Assembly: GCA_035578905.1 (NCBI GenBank)
Contig: JAQJVL010002216.1
Coordinates: 1-64,000, forward strand
Length of the DNA stretch: 64,000 nucleotides
Source: Stictocephala bisonia
Lineage: Eukaryota > Arthropoda > Insecta > Hemiptera > Membracidae
Direction: 5' to 3'
Positions 1 through 11,900 of this stretch are shown one piece after another. The notes below the pieces were generated by a model, which was given only the letters and a program-made list of their open reading frames with translations, was not told the origin of the DNA and ran no database searches. A program made the translations under genes and the position numbers. The stretch's first letter is position 1, and every line of letters begins with the position of its first letter.

Positions 1-1245
1 GAGCATTTTTTTCCTGACCACTGACATTCTAAACAAGTACGTTAAAAAGTTTACTTTTGAAAAAAAACAACTGAAAAATTTAAAGGGGGGGAAAAAAAAT
101 AGATTTTTTGAGAAAAATCCCCCCCGAAATATAATAAAAAACTTTTGGGGGAAATTTTTTTCATAACAAAAGCCTTTTTAACTCACAATGTCCAAACCTT
201 TTTAACATCACAAAAATTGTTTCCAAACACTCCTTTCTAACATTACGGGAAAATTATTTTTCCCTACCCCTGGGTTTTTTAAAAAGTGAAAACCCCTAAA
301 AAATAGATTTTTAGAAAAATCAAAAACCCCCATTGGGTAGAAATTTTTTTGGAAAAAAAACACGGGGAAAAAAGCGTTTTTCCACTTTCTGGGGTTTAAA
401 AAAAATTCACTAAAAGGAAACTTTGTTTTCTCCTTTTTAAACCTCCCGACATTTAAACTCCACAGGGTGAATTTTTAAAAATTTGTTTTTAATTTCTCGT
501 TTTAGAATTTTTACAAAAATTCAGGACCATTGGGAAATTAAGTTTTTGGAAAAAATTTTTTTTAAAAAAAAATTTAATTTTTCCAAAGAAAAATTTTCCT
601 GGGGGAATTTAAAAATTTGAAGTTTTTTGGGAAAAAAAAACAAAACTTGGGGGATAACATTTCAGGGGGAATTTTTAAATTTTTGGGGAATTTCTTTCGG
701 GCAAACCTTTTTTAAAAACCACGACAAATTTTTAAATCCAAAAGTTAATTTTTAAAAAATTTTTTTTCCCAAAATTTTTTCCCGGGGGTTTTGAGTTAGG
801 GGATTTGATTTTTTAACCAAAATGGGCATTCAAAACTTAGGGTTTGAAAATTAACTTAAAAAATGGGTTTTCAAACAAAAAGCCCAAAGGGGGGGTTAAA
901 TTTAAGTTTTTTGAAAAAAACCCCCAAATCTCTTGAAACAAATTTCGGGTTTAAAAAATTTTTTGACAAGAAATTTTTTCGTTTTGGTTAAATTTACAAA
1001 AAATTAGAAAATTTAAAACCAAAGGGGCAAATTTTGGGAAAATTTTTTTTTTATTTAAAAATTTAACCCAAATTTTTTTTGGGCTTTTCCGAAATAAAAA
1101 TTTTAAAAAAAAGACGTTGTAAAATTTACAAAAAAATTCAGACAAAAAATCCCAAAAGGGGGGCCCTAGAAAAATTTAATTTTTTTTGAAAAAAAACCCC
1201 AAAAAGGGTTTTCGAAAAAAAACTTTTTTTAAAATTTAAAACAGG
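1..1245 (+). repeat. Degraded, homopolymer-inflated satellite sequence
   Basis: Recognisable pieces of the 332 bp satellite are present in order, for example the CATTCTAAACAAGTACGT block at about 30-48 and fragments like GAGAAAAATCC. They are interrupted by long A, T, G and C runs and many small indels. The clean monomer resumes abruptly near 1246 and stays clean for about 28 kb. Homopolymer inflation with an abrupt recovery looks more like low-coverage long-read consensus than biological decay, though an old decayed array edge cannot be excluded. Small open frames here (for example on the - strand at 951-1145) are products of the A/T runs and I do not call them genes. Confidence 0.75.
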
Positions 1246-2076
1246 AAATGTCTTTTCGTTTTGGTGCAACTCTTACAATAAAGCCTCCAGAGGCAATTTA
1301 AACATCACAATCAGGGCGAATTGCTAAAAACTTTGTTTCCAATTCTCTTGCTTTCTAGACGTCTCACGGGCCATTCTGATGCTTTTCCATGACCAGCTGG
1401 ACATTCTAAACAAGTACGTATAGTTAAGATTTCACTAGAAAAAATTCATATTTTTCATCGAAAAAGTGCCAAAGGGGGGACCATTGGAAGATTTGAAGTT
1501 TTTTGAGAAAAATCCAACCACGCAAATCTTGACGTATGACACACTTTTCTGGGGTAGAATTATACACTGAATCAGGAAATGTCTTTCGTTTTGGTACAAA
1601 TTTTACAATCAATTCTCTAGAGGCAATTTAAACATCACAATCAGGGTCAATTTGCTAACAAACTTTGTTTTCAATTCTCTCGCTTTCTAAACGTCTCACA
1701 GGCCATTATGATGCTTTTCCATGACCAGCTGGACATTCTAAACAAGTACGTATAGTTAAGATTTCACTAGAAAAAATTCAGATTTTTCATCGAAAAAGTG
1801 CCAAAGGGGGGACCATTGGAAGATTTGAAGTTTTTTGAGAAAAATCCAACCACGCAAATCTTGACGTATGACACACTTTTCTGGGGTAGAATTATACACT
1901 GAATCAGGAAATGTCTTTCGTTTTGGTGCAACTCTTACAATAAAGCCTCCAGAGGCAATTTAAACATCACAATCAGGGTGCAATTTCTAACAAACTTTGT
2001 TTCCAATTCTCTCGCTTTCTAGACATTCACGGGCTATTCTGATGCTTTTCCATGACCAGCTGGACATTCTAAACAA

Positions 2077-2407
2077 GTAAGTATGGTTAAGATTTCACTA
2101 GAAAAAATTCAGATTTTTCATCGAAAAAGTGCCAAAGGGGGGACCATTGGAAGATTTGAAGTTTTTTGAGAAAAATCCAACCACGCAAATCTTGACGTAT
2201 GACACACTTTTCTGGGGTAGAATTATACACTGAATCAGGAAATGTCTTTCGTTTTGGTGCAACTCTTACAATAAAGCCTCCAGAGGCAATTTAAACATCA
2301 CAATCAGGGCGAATTTGCTAAAAACTTTGTTTCCAATTCTCTCGCTTTCTAGACGTCTCACGGGCCATTCTGATGCTTTTCCATGACCAGCTGGACATTC
2401 TAAACAA
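2077..2407 (+). repeat. Representative A-class monomer (331 bp)
   Basis: Reference copy for the A class, defined by GGGCGAATTTGCTAAAAAC where B has GGGTGCAATTGCTAACAAAC, which makes A one base shorter. A and B monomers are intermixed along the whole left array without a fixed alternation. This copy starts with the rarer GTAAGTATGG in place of GTACGTATAG. Confidence 0.85.
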
Positions 2408-3070
2408 GTACGTATAGTTAAGATTTCACTAGAAAAAATTCAGATTTTTCATCGAAAAAGTGCCAAAGGGGGGACCATTGGAAGATTTGAAGTTTTTTGA
2501 GAAAAATCCAACCACGCAAATCTTGACGTATGACACACTTTTCTGGGGTAGAATTATACACTGAATCAGGAAATGTCTTTCGTTTTGGTGCAACTCTTAC
2601 AATAAAGCCTCCAGAGGCAATTTAAACATCACAATCAGGGCGAATTTGCTAAAAACTTTGTTTCCAATTCTCTCGCTTTCTAGACGTCTCACGGGCCATT
2701 CTGATGCTTTTCCATGACCAGCCGGACATTCTAAATAAGTACGAATAGTTAGGATTTCACTAGAAAAAATGCAGATTTTTCATCGAAAAAGTGCCAAAGG
2801 GGGGACCATTGGAAGATTTGAAGTTTTTTGAGAAAAATCCAACCACGCAAATCTTGACGTATGACACACTTTTCTGGGGTAGAATTATACACTGAATCAG
2901 GAAATGTCTTTCGTTTTGGTGCAACTCTTACAATAAAGCCTCCAGAGGCAATTTAAACATCACAATCAGGGTGCAATTGCTAACAAACTTTGTTTCCAAT
3001 TCTCTCGCTTTCTAGACGTCTCACGGGCCATTCTGATGCTTTTCCATGACCAGCTGGACATTCTAAACAA

Positions 3071-3402
3071 GTACGTATAGTTAAGATTTCACTAGAAAAA
3101 ATTCAGATTTTTCATCGAAAAAGTGCCAAAGGGGGGACCATTGGAAGATTTGAAGTTTTTTGAGAAAAATCCAACCACGCAAATCTTGACGTATGACACA
3201 CTTTTCTGGGGTAGAATTATACACTGAATCAGGAAATGTCTTTCGTTTTGGTGCAACTCTTACAATAAAGCCTCCAGAGGCAATTTAAACATCACAATCA
3301 GGGTGCAATTGCTAACAAACTTTGTTTCCAATTCTCTCGCTTTCTAGACGTCTCACGGGCCATTCTGATGCTTTTCCATGACCAGCTGGACATTCTAAAC
3401 AA
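3071..3402 (+). repeat. Representative B-class monomer (332 bp)
   Basis: Reference copy for the B class, defined by GGGTGCAATTGCTAACAAAC in the variable stretch, including the GCAATTGC palindrome. Landmarks: hairpin arms TTTTTC 3108-3113 and GAAAAA 3117-3122 with a 3 nt loop; G tract 3131-3136; GCCTCCAGAGGC dyad 3270-3281; the AATAAA hexamer just before that dyad. Several neighbouring monomers (up to about 3735 and again near 6720-7380) are almost identical. Confidence 0.9.
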
Positions 3403-5734
3403 GTACGTATAGTTAAGATTTCACTAGAAAAAATTCAGATTTTTCATCGAAAAAGTGCCAAAGGGGGGACCATTGGAAGATTTGAAGTTTTTTGAGAAAA
3501 ATCCAACCACGCAAATCTTGACGTATGACACACTTTTCTGGGGTAGAATTATACACTGAATCAGGAAATGTCTTTCGTTTTGGTGCAACTCTTACAATAA
3601 AGCCTCCAGAGGCAATTTAAACATCACAATCAGGGTGCAATTGCTAACAAACTTTGTTTCCAATTCTCTCGCTTTCTAGACGTCTCACGGGCCATTCTGA
3701 TGCTTTTCCATGACCAGCTGGACATTCTAAACAAGTACGTATAGTTAAGATTTTACTAGAAAAAATTCAGATTTTTCATCGAAAAAGTGCCAAAGGGGGG
3801 ACCATTGGAAGATTTGAAGTTTTTTGAGAAAAATCCAACCACGCAAATCTTGACGTATGACACACTTTTCTGGGGTAGAATTTTACGCTGAATCAGGAAA
3901 TGTCTTTCGTTTTGGTGCAACTCTTACAATAAAGCCTCCAGAGGCAATTTAAACATCACAATCAGGGTGCAATTGCTAAAAAATTTGTTTCCAATTCTCT
4001 CGATTTCTAGACGTCTCACGGGCCATTCTGATGCTTTTCCATGACCAGCTGGACATTCTAAACAAGTACGTATGGTTAAGATTTTACTAGAAAAAATTCA
4101 GATTTTTCATCGAAAAAGTGCCAAAGGGGGGACCATTGGAAGATTTGAAGTTTTTTGAGAAAAATCCAACCACGCAAATCTTGACGTATGACACACTTTT
4201 CTGGGGTAGAATTATACACTGAATCAGGAAATGTCTTTCGTTTTGGTGCAACTCTTACAATAAAGCCTCCAGAGGCAATTTAAACATCACAATCAGGGTG
4301 CAATTGCTAACAAACTTTGTTTCCAATTCTCTCGCTTTCTAGACGTCTCACGGGCCATTCTGATGCTTTTCCATGACCAGCTGGACATTCTAAACAAGTA
4401 CGTATAGTTAAGATTTCACTAGAAAAAATTCAGATTTTTCATCGAAAAAGTGCCAAAGGGGGGACCATTGGAAGATTTGAAGTTTTTTGAGAAAAATCCA
4501 ACCACGCAAATCTTGACGTATGACACACTTTTCTGGGGTAGAATTATACACTGAATCAGGAAATGTCTTTCGTTTTGGTGCAACTCTTACAATAAAGCCT
4601 CGAGATGCAATTTAAACATCACAATCAGGGCGAATTTGCTAACAAACTTTATTTCCAATTCTCTCGCTTTCTAGACGTCTCACGGGCCATTCTGATGCTT
4701 TTCCATGACCAGCTGGACATTCTAAACAAGTACGTATAGTTAAGATTTCACTAGAAAAAATTCAGATTTTTCATCGAAAAAGTGCCAAAGGGGGGACCAT
4801 TGGAAGATTTGAAGTTTTTTGAGAAAAATCCAACCACGCAAATCTTGACGTATGACACACTTTTCTGGGGTAGAATTATACACTGAATCAGGAAATGTCT
4901 TTCGTTTTGGTGCAACTCTTACAATAAAGCCTCCAGAGGCAATTTAAACATCACAATCAGGGCGAATTTGCTAAAAACTTTGTTTCCAATTCTCTCGCTT
5001 TCTAGACAGTCTCACGGGCTATTCTGATGCTTTTCCATGACCAGCTGGACATTCTAAACAAGTACGTATAGTTTAGATTTCACTAGAAAAAATTCAGATT
5101 TTTCATCGAAAAAGTGCCAAAGGGGGGACCATTGGAAGATTTGAAGTTTTTTGAGAAAAATCCAACCACGCAAATCTTGACGTATGACACACTTTTCTGG
5201 GGTAGAATTATACACTGAATCAGGAAATGTCTTTCGTTTTGGTGCAACTCTTACAATAAAGCCTCCAGAGGCAATTTAAACATCACAATCAGGGCGAATT
5301 TGCTAAAAACTTTGTTTCCAATTCTCTCGCTTTCTAGACGTCTCACGGGCTATTCTGATGCTTTTCCATGACCAGCTGGACATTCTAAACAAGTACGTAT
5401 AGTTAAGATTTTACTAGAAAAAATTCAGATTTTTCATCGAAAAAGTGCCAAAGGGGGGACCATTGGAAGATTTGAAGTTTTTTGAGAAAAATCCAACCAC
5501 GCAAATCTTGACGTATGACACACTTTTCTGGGGTAGAATTATACACTGAATCAGGAAATGTCTTTCGTTTTGGTGCAACTCTTACAATAAAGCCTCCAGA
5601 GGCAATTTAAACATCACAATCAGGGTGCAATTGCTAACAAACTTTGTTTCCAATTCTCTCGCTTTCTAGACGTCTCACGGGCCATTCTGATGCTTTTCCA
5701 TGACCAGCTGGACATTCTAAACAAGTACGTATAG

Positions 5735-5917
5735 TTAAGATTTTACTAGAAAAAATTCAGATTTTTCATCGAAAAAGTGCCAAAGGGGGGACCATTGGAA
5801 GATTTGAAGTTTTTTGAGAAAAATCCAACCACGCAAATCTTGACGTATGACACACTTTTCTGGGGTAGAATTATACACTGAATCAGGAAATGTCTTTCGT
5901 TTTGGTGCAACTCTCAC
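5735..5917 (-). other. Recurring 60-codon frame inside the satellite (not a gene)
   Basis: Some left-array monomers read CTCTCACAAT where most read CTCTTACAAT. On the - strand this gives a GTG in place of GTA and opens an apparent 60-codon frame. Near-identical frames recur at 8058, 9716, 10711, 13032, 14026, 15353, 16679, 21651, 23641, 25297, 26957, 27952 and 28947. Spacing is always an integer number of monomers (3, 4, 5, 6, 7 or 15). The copies I checked follow a B-class monomer and most carry the A-type variable stretch, so this is a linked monomer subtype. Sequence identity reflects satellite homogenisation, not coding constraint. There is no ATG, no domain and no flanking gene context. 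Confidence 0.85.
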
Positions 5918-8900
5918 AATAAAGCCTCCAGAGGCAATTTAAACATCACAATCAGGGCGAATTTGCTAAAAACTTTGTTTCCAATTCTCTCGCTTTCTAG
6001 ACGTCTCACGGGCTATTCTGATGCTTTTCCATGACCAGCTGGACATTCTAAACAAGTACGTATAGTTAAGATTTCACTAGAAAAAATTCATATTTTTCAT
6101 CGAAAAAGTGCCAAAGGGGGGACCATTGGAAGATTTGAAGTTTTTTGAGAAAAATCCAACCACGCAAATCTTGACGTATGACACACTTTTCTGGGGTAGA
6201 ATTATACACTGAATCAGGAAATGTCTTTCGTTTTGGTGCAACTCTTACAATAAATTCTCCAGAGGCAATTTAAACATCACAATCAGGGCGAATTTGCTAA
6301 CAAACTTTGTTTTCAATTCTCTCGCTTTCTAAACGTCTCATGGGCCATTATGATGCTTTTCCATGACCAGCTGGACATTCTAAACAAGTACGTATAGTTA
6401 AGATTTCACTAGAAAAAATTCATATTTTTCATCGAAAAAGTGCCAAAGGGGGGACCATTGGAAGATTTGAAGTTTTTTGAGAAAAATCCAACCACGCAAA
6501 TCTTGACGTATGACACACTTTTCTGGGGTAGAATTATACACTGAATCAGGAAATGTCTTTCGTTTTGGTGCAACTCTTACAATAAAGCCTCCAGAGGCAA
6601 TTTAAACATCACAATCAGGGTGCAATTGCTAACAAACTTTGTTTCCAATTCTCTCGCTTTCTAGACGTCTCACGGGCCATTCTGATGCTTTTCCATGACC
6701 AGCTGGACATTCTAAACAAGTACGTATAGTTAAGTTTTCACTAGAAAAAATTCAGATTTTTCATCGAAAAAGTGCCAAAGGGGGGACCATTGGAAGATTT
6801 GAAGTTTTTTGAGAAAAATCCAACCACGCAAATCTTGACGTATGACACACTTTTCTGGGGTAGAATTATACACTGAATCAGGAAATGTCTTTCGTTTTGG
6901 TGCAACTCTTACAATAAAGCCTCCAGAGGCAATTTAAACATCACAATCAGGGTGCAATTGCTAACAAACTTTGTTTCCAATTCTCTCGCTTTCTAGACGT
7001 CTCACGGGCCATTCTGATGCTTTTCCATGACCAGCTGGACATTCTAAACAAGTACGTATAGTTAAGATTTCACTAGAAAAAATTCAGATTTTTCATCGAA
7101 AAAGTGCCAAAGGGGGGACCATTGGAAGATTTGAAGTTTTTTGAGAAAAATCCAACCACGCAAATCTTGACGTATGACACACTTTTCTGGGGTAGAATTA
7201 TACACTGAATCAGGAAATGTCTTTCGTTTTGGTGCAACTCTTACAATAAAGCCTCCAGAGGCAATTTAAACATCACAATCAGGGTGCAATTGCTAACAAA
7301 CTTTGTTTCCAATTCTCTCGCTTTCTAGACGTCTCACGGGCCATTCTGATGCTTTTCCATGACCAGCTGGACATTCTAAACAAGTACGTATAGTTAAGAT
7401 TTCACTAGAAAAAATTCAGATTTTTCATCGAAAAAGTGCCAAAGGGGGGACCATTGGAAGATTTGAAGTTTTTTGAGAAAAATCCAACCACGCAAATCTT
7501 GACGTATGACACACTTTTCTGGGGTAGAATTATACACTGAATCAGGAAATGTCTTTCGTTTTGGTGCAACTCTTACAATAAAGCCTCCAGAGGCAATTTA
7601 AACATCACAATCAGGGTGCAATTGCTAACAAAATTTGTTTCCAATTCCCTCAATTTCTAGATGTCTCACGGGCCATTCTGATACTTTTCCATGACCAGCT
7701 GGACATTCTAAACAAGTACGTATAGTTAAGATTTCACTAGAAAACATTCAGATTTTTCATCGAAAAAGTGCCAAAGGGGGGACCATTGGAAGATTTGAAG
7801 TTTTTTGAGAAAAATCCAACCACGCAAATCTTGACGTATGACACACTTTTCTGGGGTAGAATTATACACTGAATGAGGAAATGTCTTTCGTTTTGGTGCA
7901 ACTCTTACATTAAAGCCTCCAGAGGCAATTTAAACATCATAATCAGGGTGCAATTTGCTAAAAACTTTGTTTCCAATTCTCTCGCTTTCTAGACGTCTCA
8001 CGGGCCATTCTGATACTTTTCCATGACCAGCTGGACATTCTAAACAAGTACGTATAGTTAAGATTTCACTAGAAAAAATTCAGATTTTTCATCGAAAAAG
8101 TGCCAAAGGGGGGACCATTGGAAGATTTGAAGTTTTTTGAGAAAAATCCAACCACGCAAATCTTGACGTATGACACACTTTTCTGGGGTAGAATTATACA
8201 CTGAATCAGGAAATGTCTTTCGTTTTGGTGCAACTCTCACAATAAAGCCTTCAGAGGCAATTTAAACATCACAATCAGGGCGAATTTGCTAAAAACTTTG
8301 TTTCCAATTCTCTCGCTTTCTAGACGTCTCACGGGCCATTCTGATGCTTTTCCATGACCAGCTGGACATTCTAAACAAGTACGTATAGTTAAGATTTCAC
8401 TAGAAAAAATTCAGATTTTTCATCGAAAAAGTGCCAAAGGGGGGACCATTGGAAGATTTGAAGTTTTTTGAGAAAAATCCAACCACGCAAATCTTGACGT
8501 ATGACACACTTTTCTGGGGTAGAATTATACACTGAATCAGGAAATGTCTTTCGTTTTGGTGCAACTCTTACAATAAAGCCTTCAGAGGCAATTTAAACAT
8601 CACAATCAGGGCGAATTTGCTAAAAACTTTGTTTCCAATTCTCTCGCTTTCTAGACGTCTCACGGGCCTTTCTGATGCTTTTCCATGACCAGCTGGACAT
8701 TCTAAACAAGTACGTATAGTTAAGATTTCACTAGAAAAAATTCAGATTTTTCATCGAAAAAGTGCCAAAGGGGGGACCATTGGAAGATTTGAAGTTTTTT
8801 GAGAAAAATCCAACCACGCAAATCTTGACGTATGACACACTTTTCTGGGGTAGAATTATACACTGAATCAGGAAATGTCTTTCGTTTTGGTGCAACTCTT

Positions 8901-11900
8901 ACAATAAAGCCTCCAGAGGCAATTTAAACATCACAATCAGGGCGAATTTGCTAACAAACTTTGTTTCCAATTCTCTCGCTTTCTAGACGTCTCACGGGCC
9001 TATTCTGATGCTTTTCCATGACCAGCTGGACATTCTAAACAAGTACGTATAGTTAAGATTTCACTAGAAAAAATTCAGATTTTTCATCGAAAAAGTGCCA
9101 AAGGGGGGACCATTGGAAGATTTGAAGTTTTTTGAGAAAAATCCAACCACGCAAATCTTGACGTATGACACACTTTTCTGGGGTAGAATTATACACTGAA
9201 TCAGGAAATGTCTTTCGTTTTGGTGCAACTCTTACAATAAAGCCTCCAGAGGCAATTTAAACATCACAATCAGGGCGAATTTGCTAAAAACTTTGTTTCC
9301 AATTCTCTCGCTTTCTAGACGTCTCACGGGCCTTTCTGATGCTTTTCCATGACCAGCTGGACATTCTAAACAAGTACGTATAGTTAAGATTTCACTAGAA
9401 AAAATTCAGATTTTTCATCGAAAAAGTGCCAAAGGGGGGACCATTGGAAGATTTGAAGTTTTTTGAGAAAAATCCAACCACGCAAATCTTGACGTATGAC
9501 ACACTTTTCTGGGGTAGAATTATACACTGAATCAGGAAATGTCTTTCGTTTTGGTGCAACTCTTACAATAAAGCCTCCAGAGGCAATTTAAACATCACAA
9601 TCAGGGTGCAATTGCTAACAAACTTTGTTTCCAATTCTCTCGCTTTCTAGACGTCTCACGGGCCATTCTGATGCTTTTCCATGACCAGCTGGACATTCTA
9701 AACAAGTACGTATAGTTAAGATTTCACTAGAAAAAATTCAGATTTTTCATCGAAAAAGTGCCAAAGGGGGGACCATTGGAAGATTTGAAGTTTTTTGAGA
9801 AAAATCCAACCACGCAAATCTTGACGTATGACACACTTTTCTGGGGTAGAATTATACACTGAATCAGGAAATGTCTTTCGTTTTGGTGCAACTCTCACAA
9901 TAAAGCCTCCAGAGGCAATTTAAACATCACAATCAGGGCGAATTTGCTAAAAACTTTGTTTCCAATTCTCTCGCTTTCTAGACATCTCACGGGCCTATTC
10001 TGATGCTTTTCCATGACCAGCTGGACATTCTAAACAAGTACGTATAGTTAAGATTTCACTAGAAAAAATTCAGATTTTTCATCGAAAAAGTGCCAAAGGG
10101 GGGACCATTGGAAGATTTGAAGTTTTTTGAGAAAAATCCAACCACGCAAATCTTGACGTATGACACACTTTTCTGGGGTAGAATTATACACTGAATCAGG
10201 AAATGTCTTTCGTTTTGGTGCAACTCTTACAATAAAGCCTCCAGAGGCAATTTAAACATCACAATCAGGGCGAATTTGCTAAAAACTTTGTTTCCAATTC
10301 TCTCGCTTTCTAGACGTCTCACGGGCCTTTCTGATGCTTTTCCATGACCAGCTGGACATTCTAAACAAGTACGTATAGTTAAGATTTCACTAGAAAAAAT
10401 TCAGATTTTTCATCGAAAAAGTGCCAAAGGGGGGACCATTGGAAGATTTGAAGTTTTTTGAGAAAAATCCAACCACGCAAATCTTGACGTATGACACACT
10501 TTTCTGGGGTAGAATTATACACTGAATCAGGAAATGTCTTTCGTTTTGGTGCAACTCTTACAATAAAGCCTCCAGAGGCAATTTAAACATCACAATCAGG
10601 GTGCAATTGCTAACAAACTTTGTTTCCAATTCTCTCGCTTTCTAGACGTCTCACGGGCCATTCTGATGCTTTTCCATGACCAGCTGGACATTCTAAACAA
10701 GTACGTATAGTTAAGATTTCACTAGAAAAAATTCAGATTTTTCATCGAAAAAGTGCCAAAGGGGGGACCATTGGAAGATTTGAAGTTTTTTGAGAAAAAT
10801 CCAACCACGCAAATCTTGACGTATGACACACTTTTCTGGGGTAGAATTATACACTGAATCAGGAAATGTCTTTCGTTTTGGTGCAACTCTCACAATAAAG
10901 CCTCCAGAGGCAATTTAAACATCACAATCAGGGCGAATTGCTAAAAACTTTGTTTCCAATTCTCTCGCTTTCTAGACGTCTCACGGGCCTATTCTGATGC
11001 TTTTCCATGACCAGCTGGACATTCTAAACAAGTACGTATAGTTAAGATTTCACTAGAAAAAATTCAGATTTTTCATCGAAAAAGTGCCAAAGGGGGGACC
11101 ATTGGAAGATTTGAAGTTTTTTGAGAAAAATCCAACCACGCAAATCTTGACGTATGACACACTTTTCTGGGGTAGAATTATACACTGAATCAGGAAATGT
11201 CTTTCTTTTTGGTTCAACTCTTACAATAAAGCCTCCAGAAGCAATTTAAACATCACAATCAGGGCGTAATTGCTAAAAACTTTGTTTCCAATTCTCTCGG
11301 TTTCTAGACGTCTCACGGGCCTATTCTGATGCTTTTCCATGACCAGCTGGACATTCTAAACAAGTACGTATAGTTAAGATTTCACTAGAAAAAATTCAGA
11401 TTTTTCATCGAAAAAGTGCCAAAGGGGGGACCATTGGAAGATTTGAAGTTTTTTGAGAAAAATCCAACCACGCAAATCTTGACGTATGACACACTTTTCT
11501 GGGGTAGAATTATACACTGAATCAGGAAATGTCTTTCGTTTTGGTGCAACTCTTACAATAAAGCCTCCAGAGGCAATTTAAACATCACAATCAGGGTGCA
11601 ATTGCTAACAAACTTTGTTTCCAATTCTCTCGCTTTCTAGACGTCTCACGGGCCATTCTGATGCTTTTCCATGACCAGCTGGACATTCTAAACAAGTACG
11701 TATAGTTAAGATTTCACTAGAAAAAATTCAGATTTTTCATCGAAAAAGTGCCAAAGGGGGGACCATTGGAAGATTTGAAGTTTTTTGAGAAAAATCCAAC
11801 CACGCAAATCTTGACGTATGACACACTTTTCTGGGGTAGAATTATACACTGAATCAGGAAATGTCTTTCGTTTTGGTGCAACTCTTACAATAAAGCCTCC

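Noticed and set aside
3230..3260. CENP-B box in the TTTCGTTTTGGTGCAAC segment
   Set aside because: The TTCG start fits, but the required A and CGGG core positions of the NTTCGNNNNANNCGGGN consensus are not met.
3262..3270. AATAAA polyadenylation hexamer in each forward monomer
   Set aside because: A six-base match in A/T-rich DNA is expected by chance, and there is no transcription unit upstream to use it.
11205..11225. RNA polymerase III B box (GGTTCAACTC) in variant monomers
   Set aside because: The 9-mer fits the loose B-box pattern, but no A box lies at suitable distance upstream, and the majority monomer reads GGTGCAACTC, so it is probably chance.
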